This document shows positions 18,319-27,103 of a stretch of 64,000 nucleotides of DNA, piece after piece. Location of the stretch: assembly GCA_016699535.1 (NCBI GenBank), contig CP064980.1, positions 434,001-498,000 of the forward strand, read 5' to 3'. This DNA comes from Myxococcales bacterium. Lineage in GTDB: Bacteria > Myxococcota_A > Polyangia > Polyangiales > GCA-016699535. A model generated the notes under the pieces. The model ran no database searches. It saw only the letters and a list, made by a program, of their open reading frames with translations, and was not told the origin of the DNA. The position numbers and the translations under genes were made by a program. Each line of letters begins with the position of its first letter. The stretch's first letter is position 1.

Positions 18319-19437
18319 ATGTCACTACCTCTTTCCGTTTTCGAGCACTTACCCAAAACAGATTTACACGTTCATCTGGACGGTTCGTTAAGACTTTCCA
18401 CCATTTTAGAACTCGCTGAGCAATACGGCATCAAACTGCCTTCCGATACGCCCGAAGGACTTGCCCTGGCCTTGCATTGCGGCGAGAACACCGGCTCTCT
18501 TGAGGAGTACCTCAAAGCTTTTGGAATCACTTTAAAAGTGATGCAAACGGAAGAGTCTCTTGCTCGGATTGCCTACGAGCTCGCTGAAGATGCTGCCAAA
18601 GAAAACGTGCGTTATATGGAAGTCCGTTACTCGCCCATGTTGCATACGCGCGAAGGTCTTCGCCTCACCGCAGTCGTTGAAGCCGTCATTGCGGGTCTTC
18701 AAGAAGCGTACCATGACCATGGCATCGAATCGAACGTGATTATTTGCGGCATTCGTAACATCTCACCGGAGTCTTCCCTTGAAATGGCGGAGCTCGCCGT
18801 GTCTTACAAAAACCGAGGCGTGGTTGCCTTTGATCTTGCGGGCGCCGAATACGATCACCCCGCCAAGCATCACAAAGACGCTTTTCAACTCATTCGCAAC
18901 AACAACATTAACTGCACGATCCATGCTGGCGAGGCCTTTGGTCCTGAATCAATTTCGCAAGCGATTCATGTTTGTGGAGCTCACCGCATCGGTCATGGCT
19001 GTCGCCTACGTGAAGATGGTGATTTACTTCATTACGTCAACGATCACCGCGTCGCACTTGAATGCTGTCCTTCATCAAACGTGCAAACGGGAGCGGTCCG
19101 TGATTTAGCAACCCACCCATTGCGCCTGTATTACGACCTTGGCCTTCGCGTCACGATCAATACCGACAATCGCTTAATTACTGACACGACCGTCTCTAAA
19201 GAACTGTGGCTCTGTCATACGAAGATGGGTTTCAGCGTCGAAGAAATCAAGCATCTCGTGCTCAACGGCTTCAAAGCCGCATTTCTGCCATTTCACATCA
19301 AGCAACGCTATGTGCGAAAAATTAGCAGAGAGCTTGAGTTTTTCGACTCGGTCACAGGCGAATCAAAAATGCCGCCTGCTCAAGAGCTTGAAGAGCCCCG
19401 CATGACGCATAGCTCATCGGCGCCGGCAGAAAACTAA
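18319..19437 (+). CDS. add: Adenosine deaminase
   Basis: A TIM-barrel zinc hydrolase of 372 residues that deaminates adenosine to inosine in purine salvage. The zinc and active-site residues are in place: HVHLDG near residue 17, the His of TIHAGEAFGPES near 200, IGHGCRL near 223, LECCPSSN, and the Asp of VTINTDNR. The NTDN form instead of NTDD is also found in actinobacterial and other authentic deaminases. The C-terminal tail after residue 345 is Pro/Glu-rich and not conserved. A separate gene with a 98-base leader and no obvious partners. Confidence 0.94.
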   Translation: MSLPLSVFEHLPKTDLHVHLDGSLRLSTILELAEQYGIKLPSDTPEGLALALHCGENTGSLEEYLKAFGITLKVMQTEESLARIAYELAEDAAKENVRYMEVRYSPMLHTREGLRLTAVVEAVIAGLQEAYHDHGIESNVIICGIRNISPESSLEMAELAVSYKNRGVVAFDLAGAEYDHPAKHHKDAFQLIRNNNINCTIHAGEAFGPESISQAIHVCGAHRIGHGCRLREDGDLLHYVNDHRVALECCPSSNVQTGAVRDLATHPLRLYYDLGLRVTINTDNRLITDTTVSKELWLCHTKMGFSVEEIKHLVLNGFKAAFLPFHIKQRYVRKISRELEFFDSVTGESKMPPAQELEEPRMTHSSSAPAEN

Positions 19438-19443
19438 ACACGC

Positions 19444-20323
19444 TCAAGGCAAGACCTCGTCGAGTCGCCTTCCGCCCTTGATGCCAAAATCCAAGGTGCG
19501 AATGGGAAAAGGAATCGTAATATCATGCGCATCAAAAGCTTTTTTAATAGCCATCACAGCTAACGAACGAGCTTCAAGAAAATTAGCTTGGCTAGAATGA
19601 AGATCAAGCCAAAAACGTAAGTCAAAATTAATTGAGCTTGAACCAAACTCTTTAAAATAGAACTCAACCTCTCGAGAACTATCGCGGTAAGCAATATCTT
19701 CGATAGCCTCAGTTGCAACTTGTTTTACTTTCTCAAGATCATCTCCGTAGGAAACGCCAACTTCAATATCCACACGGCGCTCGCCTGTTTGACTGTAATT
19801 TACAATCGCAGATTGAAGCACATCTTTGTTCGGCAAAATGACAAATTGACCCGTAAACAAACGAATGACCGTGGCCCTCAAAGTAACGCGCTGAACGATG
19901 CCATAATGCCCTTTGATATCAACCAGCGCACCCACAGCAAAAGGTTGACGCCACGCCATGATAAGTCCTGACATGAAATTCGCTGCGATATCCTGAAACG
20001 CAAAACCAAGTGCTAATCCAAGCACACCAACACCAGCCAACAAGGAGGTTACTGCTCGTTCCAAGCCCAAGATACTAAGAGCAACAAACAGGCCGGTAAG
20101 AATAACCGTAAGTCGAATAGTCGAACTTAATAAGGATATGAGTTGTTTGTTATCGGTAAACCTAAACACACCCCTGCAGAAAAACTTAGAGACCCACTTG
20201 GCGCTCAACACAAAAAGAAAAAACAACCAGCGCCAATGCTAAGTCAGGCAGCGTGGAAACACTGTACTCGAGCCATCCATGCACCTTGTTGAACACAAGC
20301 TCGGAGATTTTTTTAATTTCCAA
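19444..20323 (-). pseudogene. mscS: Small mechanosensitive channel (MscS), frameshifted near the N-terminus
   Basis: From 20226 downwards the frame encodes nearly all of an MscS channel: the pore helix with LLAGVGVLGLALGFAFQDI, the beta domain with GIVQRVTLRATVIRLFTGQF and VILPNKDVLQSAIVNYS, and the C-terminal domain with EFGSSSINFDLRFWLD. The first membrane helix is cut: the segment before it (LEIKKISELVFNK to LPDLALALVVF) is read in another frame from a TTG at 20323, preceded by GAGAGG. Reducing the run of six A at 20218-20223 to five joins the frames. The full product would be about 290 residues, the usual size. It would release solutes upon hypo-osmotic shock. Homopolymer error or recent lesion. 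Confidence 0.85.
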
Positions 20324-20350
20324 AACTACCTCTCAAACCTTCGCTCGTCT

Positions 20351-20689
20351 CTAGGGCCGAATCTGCTCCGATCCTTGCTCAGCTGGATAGGCCCAGTGTT
20401 CTGGAGGTTGGTTTACGACAGAAGATTCGGGACTGGAGGGCTCTGCCCGTTCATCGTCCGGGATATCAATCGATTGACTTTCTACAACAGTAGCATCACT
20501 TTTCGGAGCAAACTCGCCGTGACCTTTATAGGACTGCTTTTTTGCTTCGGCTTCTAGAGGCATGCCAAACATTGTTTCGCTTTCTGCTCGCTCTATCTGG
20601 CGAGGGGTCGTAGGATCCGTCGCTTTTGAAGCTCCACAACCCACAAGCGTCAGACCAAAGAGTATGGCACCGCTACAGCCAGCATTCAT
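20351..20689 (-). CDS. Small lipoprotein
   Basis: About 112 residues from the ATG at 20689; the frame opens at 20725. A signal with lipobox ILFGLTLVGC is followed by a polar Ser/Pro/Glu-rich chain without recognisable domain, with a single HGEFAPKSDATVV stretch. It lies 27 bases upstream of the MscS gene on the same strand and may share its transcript. Disordered tail typical of small myxobacterial lipoproteins. Confidence 0.6.
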   Translation of the reverse strand: MNAGCSGAILFGLTLVGCGASKATDPTTPRQIERAESETMFGMPLEAEAKKQSYKGHGEFAPKSDATVVESQSIDIPDDERAEPSSPESSVVNQPPEHWAYPAEQGSEQIRP

Positions 20690-20774
20690 TGAACTTTTTG
20701 CTTGCACGATGACTAAGTGCAACATGAAAGCGCCTAAGGTGCAAACCTCCTGATTTTACATAGCTTATTGCTTT

Positions 20775-22244
20775 TTAGTAACGCAAAACAGGGTTGCGGG
20801 CGGCTTGGGTTTCATCAAGACGCTTAAGGCGCGTGTTGTGAGGTGCGGTCTTTACAAGCTCTGGACTATTTTGTGCTTCATCACTAATGGCAAGCATCGC
20901 TTCCACAAATAGATCCAAACTTTGCTTGGATTCCGTTTCTGTGGGCTCAATCAACATGGCGCCTTTAACGACAAGCGGCCAATACACCGTAGGCGCATGA
21001 AAACCGTAATCCATGAGTCGTTTGGCAATATCCAAGGTGGTTACGCCCGTACTTTTCAAATGCCTATCACTTGCAATAAACTCATGCATGCAAAGGCGAT
21101 CGTAAGCCAGATCCCAAGTGTCCTTCAACTTAGACCGAAGATAGTTGGCATTGAGCACCGCACCTTCGGTAGCCTCTGCTAAGCCTTTTGCGCCCATCTC
21201 ACGAATGTACGTGTAGGCGCGAACCATCATACCAAAGTTTCCATAAAAAGAACGAATGCGGCCAATGCTTTGGGCTCGTTCATAATCCAAAGTAAAGCGC
21301 TCATCTTCTAGTTTTTTTACGACCGGAATTGGAGCGAAGTCATCGAGGTGTTGTTTATAGGCCACCGGACCACAACCAGGTCCACCGCCACCATGCGGTG
21401 TTGTAAAGGTCTTATGCAAATTGAATTGCATGATATCCACACCGAGATCTCCCGGTCTTGCTTTGCCCATCAAAGCATTGAGATTCGCCCCGTCCCCAAA
21501 AACAAGGGCGCCTTTGTCGTGCACGAGTTTTGCAATCTCAGGCAGTTGTTGTTCAAACAAGCCAACGGTATTGGGATTGGTGATCATGATGGCAGCTACA
21601 TCATCGGTGACGTGCTTTTCTAGCTCATCGATATGAATAATACCTTCAGGTGCAGAAAACGCTTTTACGGCTAATCCGTTTAGGGCACAGGTTGCTGCGT
21701 TGGTGCCGTGTGCGGTTTCCGGAACCAAAACGGTTTTGGGACTGCGACCCTTGGCTTGGTGGTAGGCACGTATCATCATTAGTGCAGTAAGCTCACCTTG
21801 CGCACCTGCAGCAGGCTGCAAACTCACATGATCCATGCCGACGATTTCAGCAAGTGCACGCTCGAGCCGAAACATTAACTCAAGTGCACCCTGAATGTGA
21901 TCTTCATTTTGATAGGGATGCAAATCTGCAAAACCAGAAAGCCGGGCTGCCCATTCGTTGACCTTTGGATTGTATTTCATGGTGCATGAACCAAGAGGAA
22001 CCATGCCTGTATCGATTGAAAAATTCTGTTGGCTCAAACGAACAAAATGACGCACCACTTCAGGCTCAGACAGTTCGGGCAAAGAAGCTGAATCGTCTCT
22101 AAAAAAATCACCCAAGAATGTTTTGGCGTCGGCCGCATTGGGAATGGTTTCGGTTGGGGCCGAAACTCCGGTGCGGCCCGGGCTCCCTTGTTCAAAGACA
22201 AGGGGTTCATTAAAAGCAAAGTCTTGGGTCCCAGTTGCAGGCAT
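20775..22244 (-). CDS. gcvPB: Glycine dehydrogenase (decarboxylating) subunit 2
   Basis: The PLP-binding half of the two-subunit P-protein of the glycine cleavage system. The 489 residues contain GMVPLGSCTMKYNPK, LQPAAGAQGELTALM, the Asp of VFGDGANLNA and the PLP lysine in NLHKTFTTPHGGGGPGCGP, all as expected. It needs subunit 1 (gcvPA), GcvT and GcvH, none of which is in this window. The ATG at 22244 or the GTG three codons earlier may be the start; there is no strong ribosome site. Next to it at 22249-22262 is CTGGCACTCTTGCCAG, a short palindrome that overlaps the start region. Confidence 0.95.
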   Translation of the reverse strand: MPATGTQDFAFNEPLVFEQGSPGRTGVSAPTETIPNAADAKTFLGDFFRDDSASLPELSEPEVVRHFVRLSQQNFSIDTGMVPLGSCTMKYNPKVNEWAARLSGFADLHPYQNEDHIQGALELMFRLERALAEIVGMDHVSLQPAAGAQGELTALMMIRAYHQAKGRSPKTVLVPETAHGTNAATCALNGLAVKAFSAPEGIIHIDELEKHVTDDVAAIMITNPNTVGLFEQQLPEIAKLVHDKGALVFGDGANLNALMGKARPGDLGVDIMQFNLHKTFTTPHGGGGPGCGPVAYKQHLDDFAPIPVVKKLEDERFTLDYERAQSIGRIRSFYGNFGMMVRAYTYIREMGAKGLAEATEGAVLNANYLRSKLKDTWDLAYDRLCMHEFIASDRHLKSTGVTTLDIAKRLMDYGFHAPTVYWPLVVKGAMLIEPTETESKQSLDLFVEAMLAISDEAQNSPELVKTAPHNTRLKRLDETQAARNPVLRY

Positions 22245-22389
22245 GACTGGCACTCTTGCCAGAAAGCCTATCCCCTTTCAAGAGAGGCGTGGAAAATGCC
22301 TGCCCGGCCCCTGTGTCATCTTCAATAGTTGGCTAAAAAGCTGTTTTCGCGGCACTTGCCTATCTTGGCAGACAGAGTAAAATTAACGG

Positions 22390-22773
22390 GTGAAGAATGT
22401 ATCTCTTTTTCTGGTCTTTTTAACGGGTTGCTTGCTGGAGGGAACCCCACCAGTTTCCTACGTCTACGAGTCCTGCCGCAGCGTCTATGATTGCGAACGC
22501 GCAGCCGATGATTGTGTCAGTCTCGCGCTAAGTGATGGTGCTTTTGGCCGTATGTGCAGCAACTACTGCAACCCAGAGGCGAGTGACCCTGATGCGGTCT
22601 GCCTCGACGGTGGCGTATGTTACGCTCTGGAAAGCGATATTCCTGCGATCTGTTATGCCCCTTGCACCGATCAAAACGGCTTACCCGACAATCGTTATTG
22701 CGATAGTGATTTTGAGTGCGTCGAGATCGTACTCCCTGATGACAGCGTCGACTACATTTGTCTTCCGTACTGA
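22390..22773 (+). CDS. Cys-rich small lipoprotein
   Basis: A 127-residue protein with GTG start. The signal ends in a lipobox (LVFLTGC), and the mature part carries 14 Cys in a regular pattern (SCRSVYDCERAADDC, MCSNYC, CYAPC, CDSDFEC), typical of myxobacterial surface lipoproteins whose disulfides stabilise small repeats. No function can be assigned. Its stop lies 2 bases from the end of the convergent ArsA-like gene. Confidence 0.75.
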   Translation: MKNVSLFLVFLTGCLLEGTPPVSYVYESCRSVYDCERAADDCVSLALSDGAFGRMCSNYCNPEASDPDAVCLDGGVCYALESDIPAICYAPCTDQNGLPDNRYCDSDFECVEIVLPDDSVDYICLPY

Positions 22774-22774
22774 T

Positions 22775-23686
22775 TCATAAATGCGACACCAGTTCATGGA
22801 GTTGGGCAGATTTTAAATTAGGGTTTTGGAAACGCGGCAACTTGATGAGAGGAGCGTCGATGGATTCATCGAGAAAAGCGATGATACGTTGCTGTTCCAG
22901 TTCGCGCAGCGTACGTCTCTTGCCTGCGCTGAGCAGCGCTTGCAGCGATTTAGATTCCGTTGAAAGCTTCATGAGCAATTCGTGCTCCGACTCATCGAAA
23001 ATAGTATCGAGCACGCCGTTGACCACAAGAGCGTCTGTTTTGATACCGATATCGTCATCCAGTGCAGTTTTGAGTTCGACAGCTTCATTGGCCGGCATCT
23101 CTTCTGGCCATGTCACAAGCACTACCCCACTCTTGGTCGAATCTTGAAACATCGACCACGCGCGTTCGGCATCTTTGCGAAGCAAGCCAGCCGGTGCAAC
23201 ATCTAAGATAATCTTAGGAACCCGCAACATCTCCAAAAGATGCCCAGTGGCGGGCGCATCAAGAATGACAAGGTCATAGCGCATGCGCCCATCGGAGCGG
23301 CGCTCGGTCGCATGATAGAAAGCTTTGCCCAGCAACGACCACGCTTCAATGCCCGGAATCGCCCGAAGCAGACCCGTCACCATTCGGTTCTCGAAAATAG
23401 CACGCGATAAAACCGGAACCCTAAAGACCAAATCGCCGTATTCACGAAGCGAAAGAGATGGTGACATGTTAACAGCGTCAATATTGGGAAGAATTGGCGT
23501 AATTTCATGACCAATAGGCGCAATATCCAGCATATGACTGAGCCGTTCCTTGGCGCGGCACATGGCAACAAGGACTTTTTTCCCCTCTTGGGCAGCTTTG
23601 AGCGCCAGCGTCGCGCTAAGGGTACTACGCCCTACGCCGCCCTTGCCGGCTACGATGATAAATCGCTTTTTCAAAACATCGCTCAT
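22775..23686 (-). CDS. ArsA/GET3-like ATPase
   Basis: A 303-residue member of the deviant-Walker P-loop group (ArsA/GET3/MipZ). The P-loop is VAGKGGVGRSTLSA: the signature lysine (KGG) is kept, while the usual GKS/T is GRST. LVILDAPATGHLLEML is the Walker B/switch II. There are no CxC metal motifs of arsenite pumps and no ars genes nearby. Bacterial relatives are found in Actinobacteria and Myxococcota, mostly uncharacterised. The ATG at 23686 and the ccmC start at 23719 are 32 bases apart and divergent, so their promoters must overlap or lie within coding sequence. Confidence 0.88.
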   Translation of the reverse strand: MSDVLKKRFIIVAGKGGVGRSTLSATLALKAAQEGKKVLVAMCRAKERLSHMLDIAPIGHEITPILPNIDAVNMSPSLSLREYGDLVFRVPVLSRAIFENRMVTGLLRAIPGIEAWSLLGKAFYHATERRSDGRMRYDLVILDAPATGHLLEMLRVPKIILDVAPAGLLRKDAERAWSMFQDSTKSGVVLVTWPEEMPANEAVELKTALDDDIGIKTDALVVNGVLDTIFDESEHELLMKLSTESKSLQALLSAGKRRTLRELEQQRIIAFLDESIDAPLIKLPRFQNPNLKSAQLHELVSHL

Positions 23687-23718
23687 GGACACGTCTTATG
23701 TTACCTTCCGCAAGGTCT

Positions 23719-24432
23719 ATGCAAAAAACAGCCTGCGGCAAGAAATCTTTGATTTGGCTATCGCTCTCGGTTGCTTGTTTACTCAGTATGCTAGCAACCT
23801 TATACGCTATTTTTATCATCGCTCCTACCGAAGCTCGTATGGGGATTGTGCAAAAGATTTTCTACATTCATGTGCCTTCAGCATATGCCATGTACCTTGG
23901 TTTTTTGCTTTGCGGCATCGGCAGCGCCTTGTACTTGATTAAAAAAGACGAGCGTTGGGACCGCATTGCCTTAGCAAGTGGTGAAGTCGGTTTGCTTTTC
24001 TGTGTGGTGGTTCTCATCACTGGGCCTTTATGGGCTCGAAAGGCATGGGGCGTTTATTGGACGTGGGATCCAAGGCTCACCACAACCTTACTTGCCGGTC
24101 TTGTTTTTGCTTCCTATTGGGTGCTGCGAAATTTATCGGCAGCGGGTGGCGAAGCTGAAAAAAAATTCGCGGCAGCCTTGGCCGTATTGGGTATCGTTGA
24201 TCTTCCAGTCATCCACTACAGCGTTCAGCGTTGGAGAGGAACACATCCTGCGGTTATTTCCGGAAAAGGCGGGGGCCTTCATCCAGACATGGTCCCAGCA
24301 CTATTGCTCGCTTTTCTTACTTTTACTCTGCTTGTCTCGCTACTGATCACTCTTCGAGCACATTTGGAAAAACTCGACCAACAAGCAGAAGCTTTGGAAT
24401 ATGCACTCCAAGAAAGGGCCTTAAAGCAATGA
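23719..24432 (+). CDS. ccmC: Haem exporter/cytochrome c assembly protein CcmC
   Basis: A six-helix membrane protein with the haem-handling motif WGVYWTWDPRLT between flanking conserved His residues (FYIHVPSAYAMY and LPVIHYSVQRWR). It belongs to the system I cytochrome c maturation pathway and moves haem to CcmE. The ATG at 23719 has AAGG four bases upstream; the open frame starts at 23698. The ccmD-like gene follows with ATGA overlap. The other ccm genes are not in the window, so these two form a split or end part of the cluster. Confidence 0.9.
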   Translation: MQKTACGKKSLIWLSLSVACLLSMLATLYAIFIIAPTEARMGIVQKIFYIHVPSAYAMYLGFLLCGIGSALYLIKKDERWDRIALASGEVGLLFCVVVLITGPLWARKAWGVYWTWDPRLTTTLLAGLVFASYWVLRNLSAAGGEAEKKFAAALAVLGIVDLPVIHYSVQRWRGTHPAVISGKGGGLHPDMVPALLLAFLTFTLLVSLLITLRAHLEKLDQQAEALEYALQERALKQ

Positions 24433-24737
24433 AACGTATCATCTTGCTTAGTGTGCTTGTCACCTCGTTCTACACAACCTCTTCGCTCTGCTATGCGCAA
24501 GACAACAACGGCACACAAACCGAACAAGAACAGAGCGTTGCGGACAGTCGCGCGGATAGTTTTCAGACGGTGAGTGGCCCCCAAAAAGACGAAGTCTCTG
24601 GCGGAGCTCTTATGCTCGGGGCCTATACCGTTTTATGGGTAGGACTTTTGCTTTACCTTTTAAAACTAGGAAAGCGCAGCAAAACCCTTGAAATACGGCT
24701 CGGGCAGTTAGAAAAAGAACTCAACAATAAAGCATAG
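24429..24737 (+). CDS. CcmD-like small membrane protein
   Basis: 102 residues, longer than the classical CcmD because of an N-terminal signal-like stretch (MKRIILLSVLVTSFYTTSSL) and a polar linker with Gln/Glu. The C-terminal part has a single helix, LGAYTVLWVGLLLYLLKLGK, and a basic coiled coil (RSKTLEIRLGQLEKEL) as in CcmD. Start and stop codon of ccmC overlap (ATGA), so it is co-translated with it. In E. coli CcmD aids release of haem-bound CcmE from CcmABC; the role here is inferred from context. Confidence 0.75.
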   Translation: MKRIILLSVLVTSFYTTSSLCYAQDNNGTQTEQEQSVADSRADSFQTVSGPQKDEVSGGALMLGAYTVLWVGLLLYLLKLGKRSKTLEIRLGQLEKELNNKA

Positions 24738-24741
24738 GTAG

Positions 24742-24879
24742 GTGTCTCTTTTGCCTTCTTTCGCGCATATTCTCTACATACCAGGTATCCTTCTTCTTGG
24801 GATTGCCATTGGTTTTGTGACTGGAGCGCGAGCAGCTCGTGCAGAACTAGGCAAACAGCAACAAAAGCGCAGGGAGTAG
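24742..24879 (+). CDS. Small membrane protein, 45 residues
   Basis: A short frame from GTG at 24742 to TAG at 24879, between the ccmD-like gene and the acyl-CoA dehydrogenase. It has one hydrophobic helix (YIPGILLLGIAIGFVTGARA) and a basic polar end (GKQQQKRRE), the make-up of a small one-helix membrane protein. The start is preceded by AGGTA and follows the previous stop by 4 bases. It might be part of the cytochrome maturation operon. It is too short for confident homology. Confidence 0.55.
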   Translation: MSLLPSFAHILYIPGILLLGIAIGFVTGARAARAELGKQQQKRRE

Positions 24880-24883
24880 AACC

Positions 24884-26032
24884 ATGCTGAATTTTGAACT
24901 TAGCGATGAACAAAAAGCACTAGTTGAAACTGCCAAACGTTTTGTAAAGGATAAAATCATTCCTGTTGCCGCTAAATGCGACAGAGAAGCCAGTTTTCCC
25001 AAGGATGTCTACAAAGAAGCTTGGGAGCTTGGTTTTGTCTCCTCGACCGTTCCTGAGAACTACGGTGGAGCTGGCCTGGGATCGGTCGACAATGCGCTTT
25101 TGCAAGAAGAGCTTGCCTATGGCTGCTCGGGAATTCAAACCAGTTTTGCAGCAAACTGTCTTGCAGCAACACCCATCAAGCTTGCAGGAAATGAAGAGCA
25201 GAAAAAGAAGTATCTAGGCATGCTTACCGCCGAGCCTGCTTTTGCCAGCTATGCCACGACCGAGCCTGGAGCTGGAAGCGATGTGGCTGGTCTGCGCACC
25301 CTAGCGACTAAGCATGGTGACGATTGGGTCCTTAGCGGTGAAAAGTGTTTCATCACCAATGCGTCATGGGCTCAATGGTACATTATCTTTGCTACGGTTG
25401 ATCCCAGTGCCGGCCATAAAGGCATTATGGCTTTCATTGTCGATCGTGATTTACAAGGCGTTTCCATCGGCAAAAAAGAAGACAAAATGGGGCAACGTGC
25501 CAGCGACACAGCAACGATTGTGCTTGAACAGGTGAAGGTTCCTAAGGCAAATGTTTTGGCTGAGGCTGGAGCTGGCTTTAAACTCGCCATGAAAACGTTC
25601 GATACCACCCGCCCAGATATCGGCGCTGCAGCATGCGGCATTATGCGGCGGGCCATGGAAGAGAGCCTACGCTATGCCTTAGAGCGCAAAAGTTTCGGCG
25701 TACCGATTGCGCAGCACCAAGCAGTGCAATTTCTGCTAGCGGAAATGGGTATTAAATACGAAGCAACCCGTTTGCTGGTCCATAAAGCCGCTTGGATGCT
25801 CGACCAAGGAAGTGGTAGCTCACAGGTCGCCTCCTATAGTAAAGCTTTTGGGGCAGACAGTGCAATGGAAGTTACCACCAACGCTGTACAAGTCTTTGGT
25901 GGCAACGGCTATATGCGCGACTATCCTGTTGAAAAACTAATGCGTGATGCGAAAATCTTACAGATTTATGAAGGCACATCCCAAATACAGCGCATGGTTA
26001 TCGCTAAAAACCTCTTGGCTTCCGCGAGTTAA
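24884..26032 (+). CDS. Acyl-CoA dehydrogenase
   Basis: A 382-residue flavoprotein that introduces the alpha,beta double bond into acyl-CoA, feeding electrons to ETF. Landmarks are FELSDEQKALVETAKRFV at the N-terminus, YATTEPGAGSDVAGL and CFITNASWAQWY for FAD/substrate binding, and the C-terminal domain with QVFGGNGYMRDYPVEKLMRD and the catalytic Glu in IYEGTSQIQRMVIAK. The start has AGGGAG seven bases before the ATG. Chain-length preference cannot be predicted. The kinase-like lipoprotein gene begins two bases after its stop. Confidence 0.96.
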   Translation: MLNFELSDEQKALVETAKRFVKDKIIPVAAKCDREASFPKDVYKEAWELGFVSSTVPENYGGAGLGSVDNALLQEELAYGCSGIQTSFAANCLAATPIKLAGNEEQKKKYLGMLTAEPAFASYATTEPGAGSDVAGLRTLATKHGDDWVLSGEKCFITNASWAQWYIIFATVDPSAGHKGIMAFIVDRDLQGVSIGKKEDKMGQRASDTATIVLEQVKVPKANVLAEAGAGFKLAMKTFDTTRPDIGAAACGIMRRAMEESLRYALERKSFGVPIAQHQAVQFLLAEMGIKYEATRLLVHKAAWMLDQGSGSSQVASYSKAFGADSAMEVTTNAVQVFGGNGYMRDYPVEKLMRDAKILQIYEGTSQIQRMVIAKNLLASAS

Positions 26033-26033
26033 G

Positions 26034-27092
26034 TTGTTCTGGAAGTCGCAGAGAGTGTTTTTGTTTCTTTTGCTCGCCTCCTGCTATGAGCCGTGCTCAA
26101 ATTCAGGCTCTAACGTATCCGGGCAAACACCAGAAACCACCCAAAACACTCAAGCACTCGCCAGCCCCGATAACAAAGGCGACGAGCACATCGACGCTCA
26201 TTTTTCTTTTGAAGAAACGCTGCAATTTGTAGACACGGAATTAAGTCCACGTGATTTACTCAAGCAACTCGAAGCGCATGCTCATGACGTAAGTAGCTTC
26301 AAGCCTGTAGGAACATCGTCGATTGTATTCCGAGTTGAATTAGACAACGATCTTCGTGCTGCCTTTAAGCCTTCTACCGACACGCGTCGCTCTTCCTATC
26401 AACGTGAAGTGGCTGCTTATCGTCTTGCTGAGTATCTCGGCATGGCCAACGTACCTCCGGCGACTCTTGTTGCATACGATCGACAAACACTGTCAAAGAA
26501 ACTTGATCCGGACTACCGCGATATTTGGAAAGATCTGGAAGATCAGCTCATCTGGAACGACAACGACCAGGTGAAGGGAGCCCTCATCTATTGGATTGAT
26601 GAAATGCGACCCGCAGAGTTCGAGGAAGTTAGCGGCTCAACCGATTGGCAGCAATGGTTAAGCCTCAATGCAAACATTGATCCGGAGGTCCAGAGCCTAG
26701 CTCAGGATCTGGGATCCATGCTTGTGTTCGACTACCTGATTGGCAATTGGGATCGTTTTAGCGGAGGCAATTTCAAATTCAATCCTTCGCGCACGCGACT
26801 CTTGCTGCTTGACCACAACTCAGCCTTTGGCGTTCCCTTTAAAGACAAAGTGCATGATCGCGTTTTAAAGCGCCTAAAAATGACTCAAACCTTCTCAAAG
26901 ACACAAATCGGCCTTCTCAAAGAGCTCGATCAAAAGAAACTAAGTGCACTAATGCAAATAGAGCACAACAAGAACTTGTTGCTCAGCGACTGGCAGCTAC
27001 GAAAGGTTTTAGACCGACGCGCAACTATTCTCAGTTACGTGGATTCCCTTATCACTCTTCACGGAGAGAATAAGGTGTTTCGATTTCCCTAA
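26034..27092 (+). CDS. Fam20/HipA-like kinase-fold lipoprotein
   Basis: About 352 residues. The frame is open further upstream inside the acyl-CoA dehydrogenase, but the lipoprotein signal (RVFLFLLLASC) puts the start at the TTG 26034 or GTG 26055. Around residue 110, RAAFKPSTD offers the ATP-binding lysine, followed by YQREVAAYRLAEYLG with the pairing Glu; near 235 FDYLIGNWDRFSGGN is the catalytic loop (Asp and Asn), and LLLLDHNSAFG the metal-binding Asp. This matches the Fam20C/HipA/PI-kinase-like fold. An exported lipoprotein kinase would need ATP outside the cytosol, as secretory-pathway Fam20 enzymes have, so the substrate is unclear. A soluble histidine kinase gene follows 11 bases later. 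Confidence 0.75.
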   Translation: MFWKSQRVFLFLLLASCYEPCSNSGSNVSGQTPETTQNTQALASPDNKGDEHIDAHFSFEETLQFVDTELSPRDLLKQLEAHAHDVSSFKPVGTSSIVFRVELDNDLRAAFKPSTDTRRSSYQREVAAYRLAEYLGMANVPPATLVAYDRQTLSKKLDPDYRDIWKDLEDQLIWNDNDQVKGALIYWIDEMRPAEFEEVSGSTDWQQWLSLNANIDPEVQSLAQDLGSMLVFDYLIGNWDRFSGGNFKFNPSRTRLLLLDHNSAFGVPFKDKVHDRVLKRLKMTQTFSKTQIGLLKELDQKKLSALMQIEHNKNLLLSDWQLRKVLDRRATILSYVDSLITLHGENKVFRFP

Positions 27093-27103
27093 CTAGGATT
27101 AAG

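Noticed and set aside
22249..22262. CTGGCACTCTTGCCAG as a sigma-54 promoter
   Set aside because: The GG and GC elements are 7 bases apart instead of the 10 required, and it overlaps the gcvPB start.
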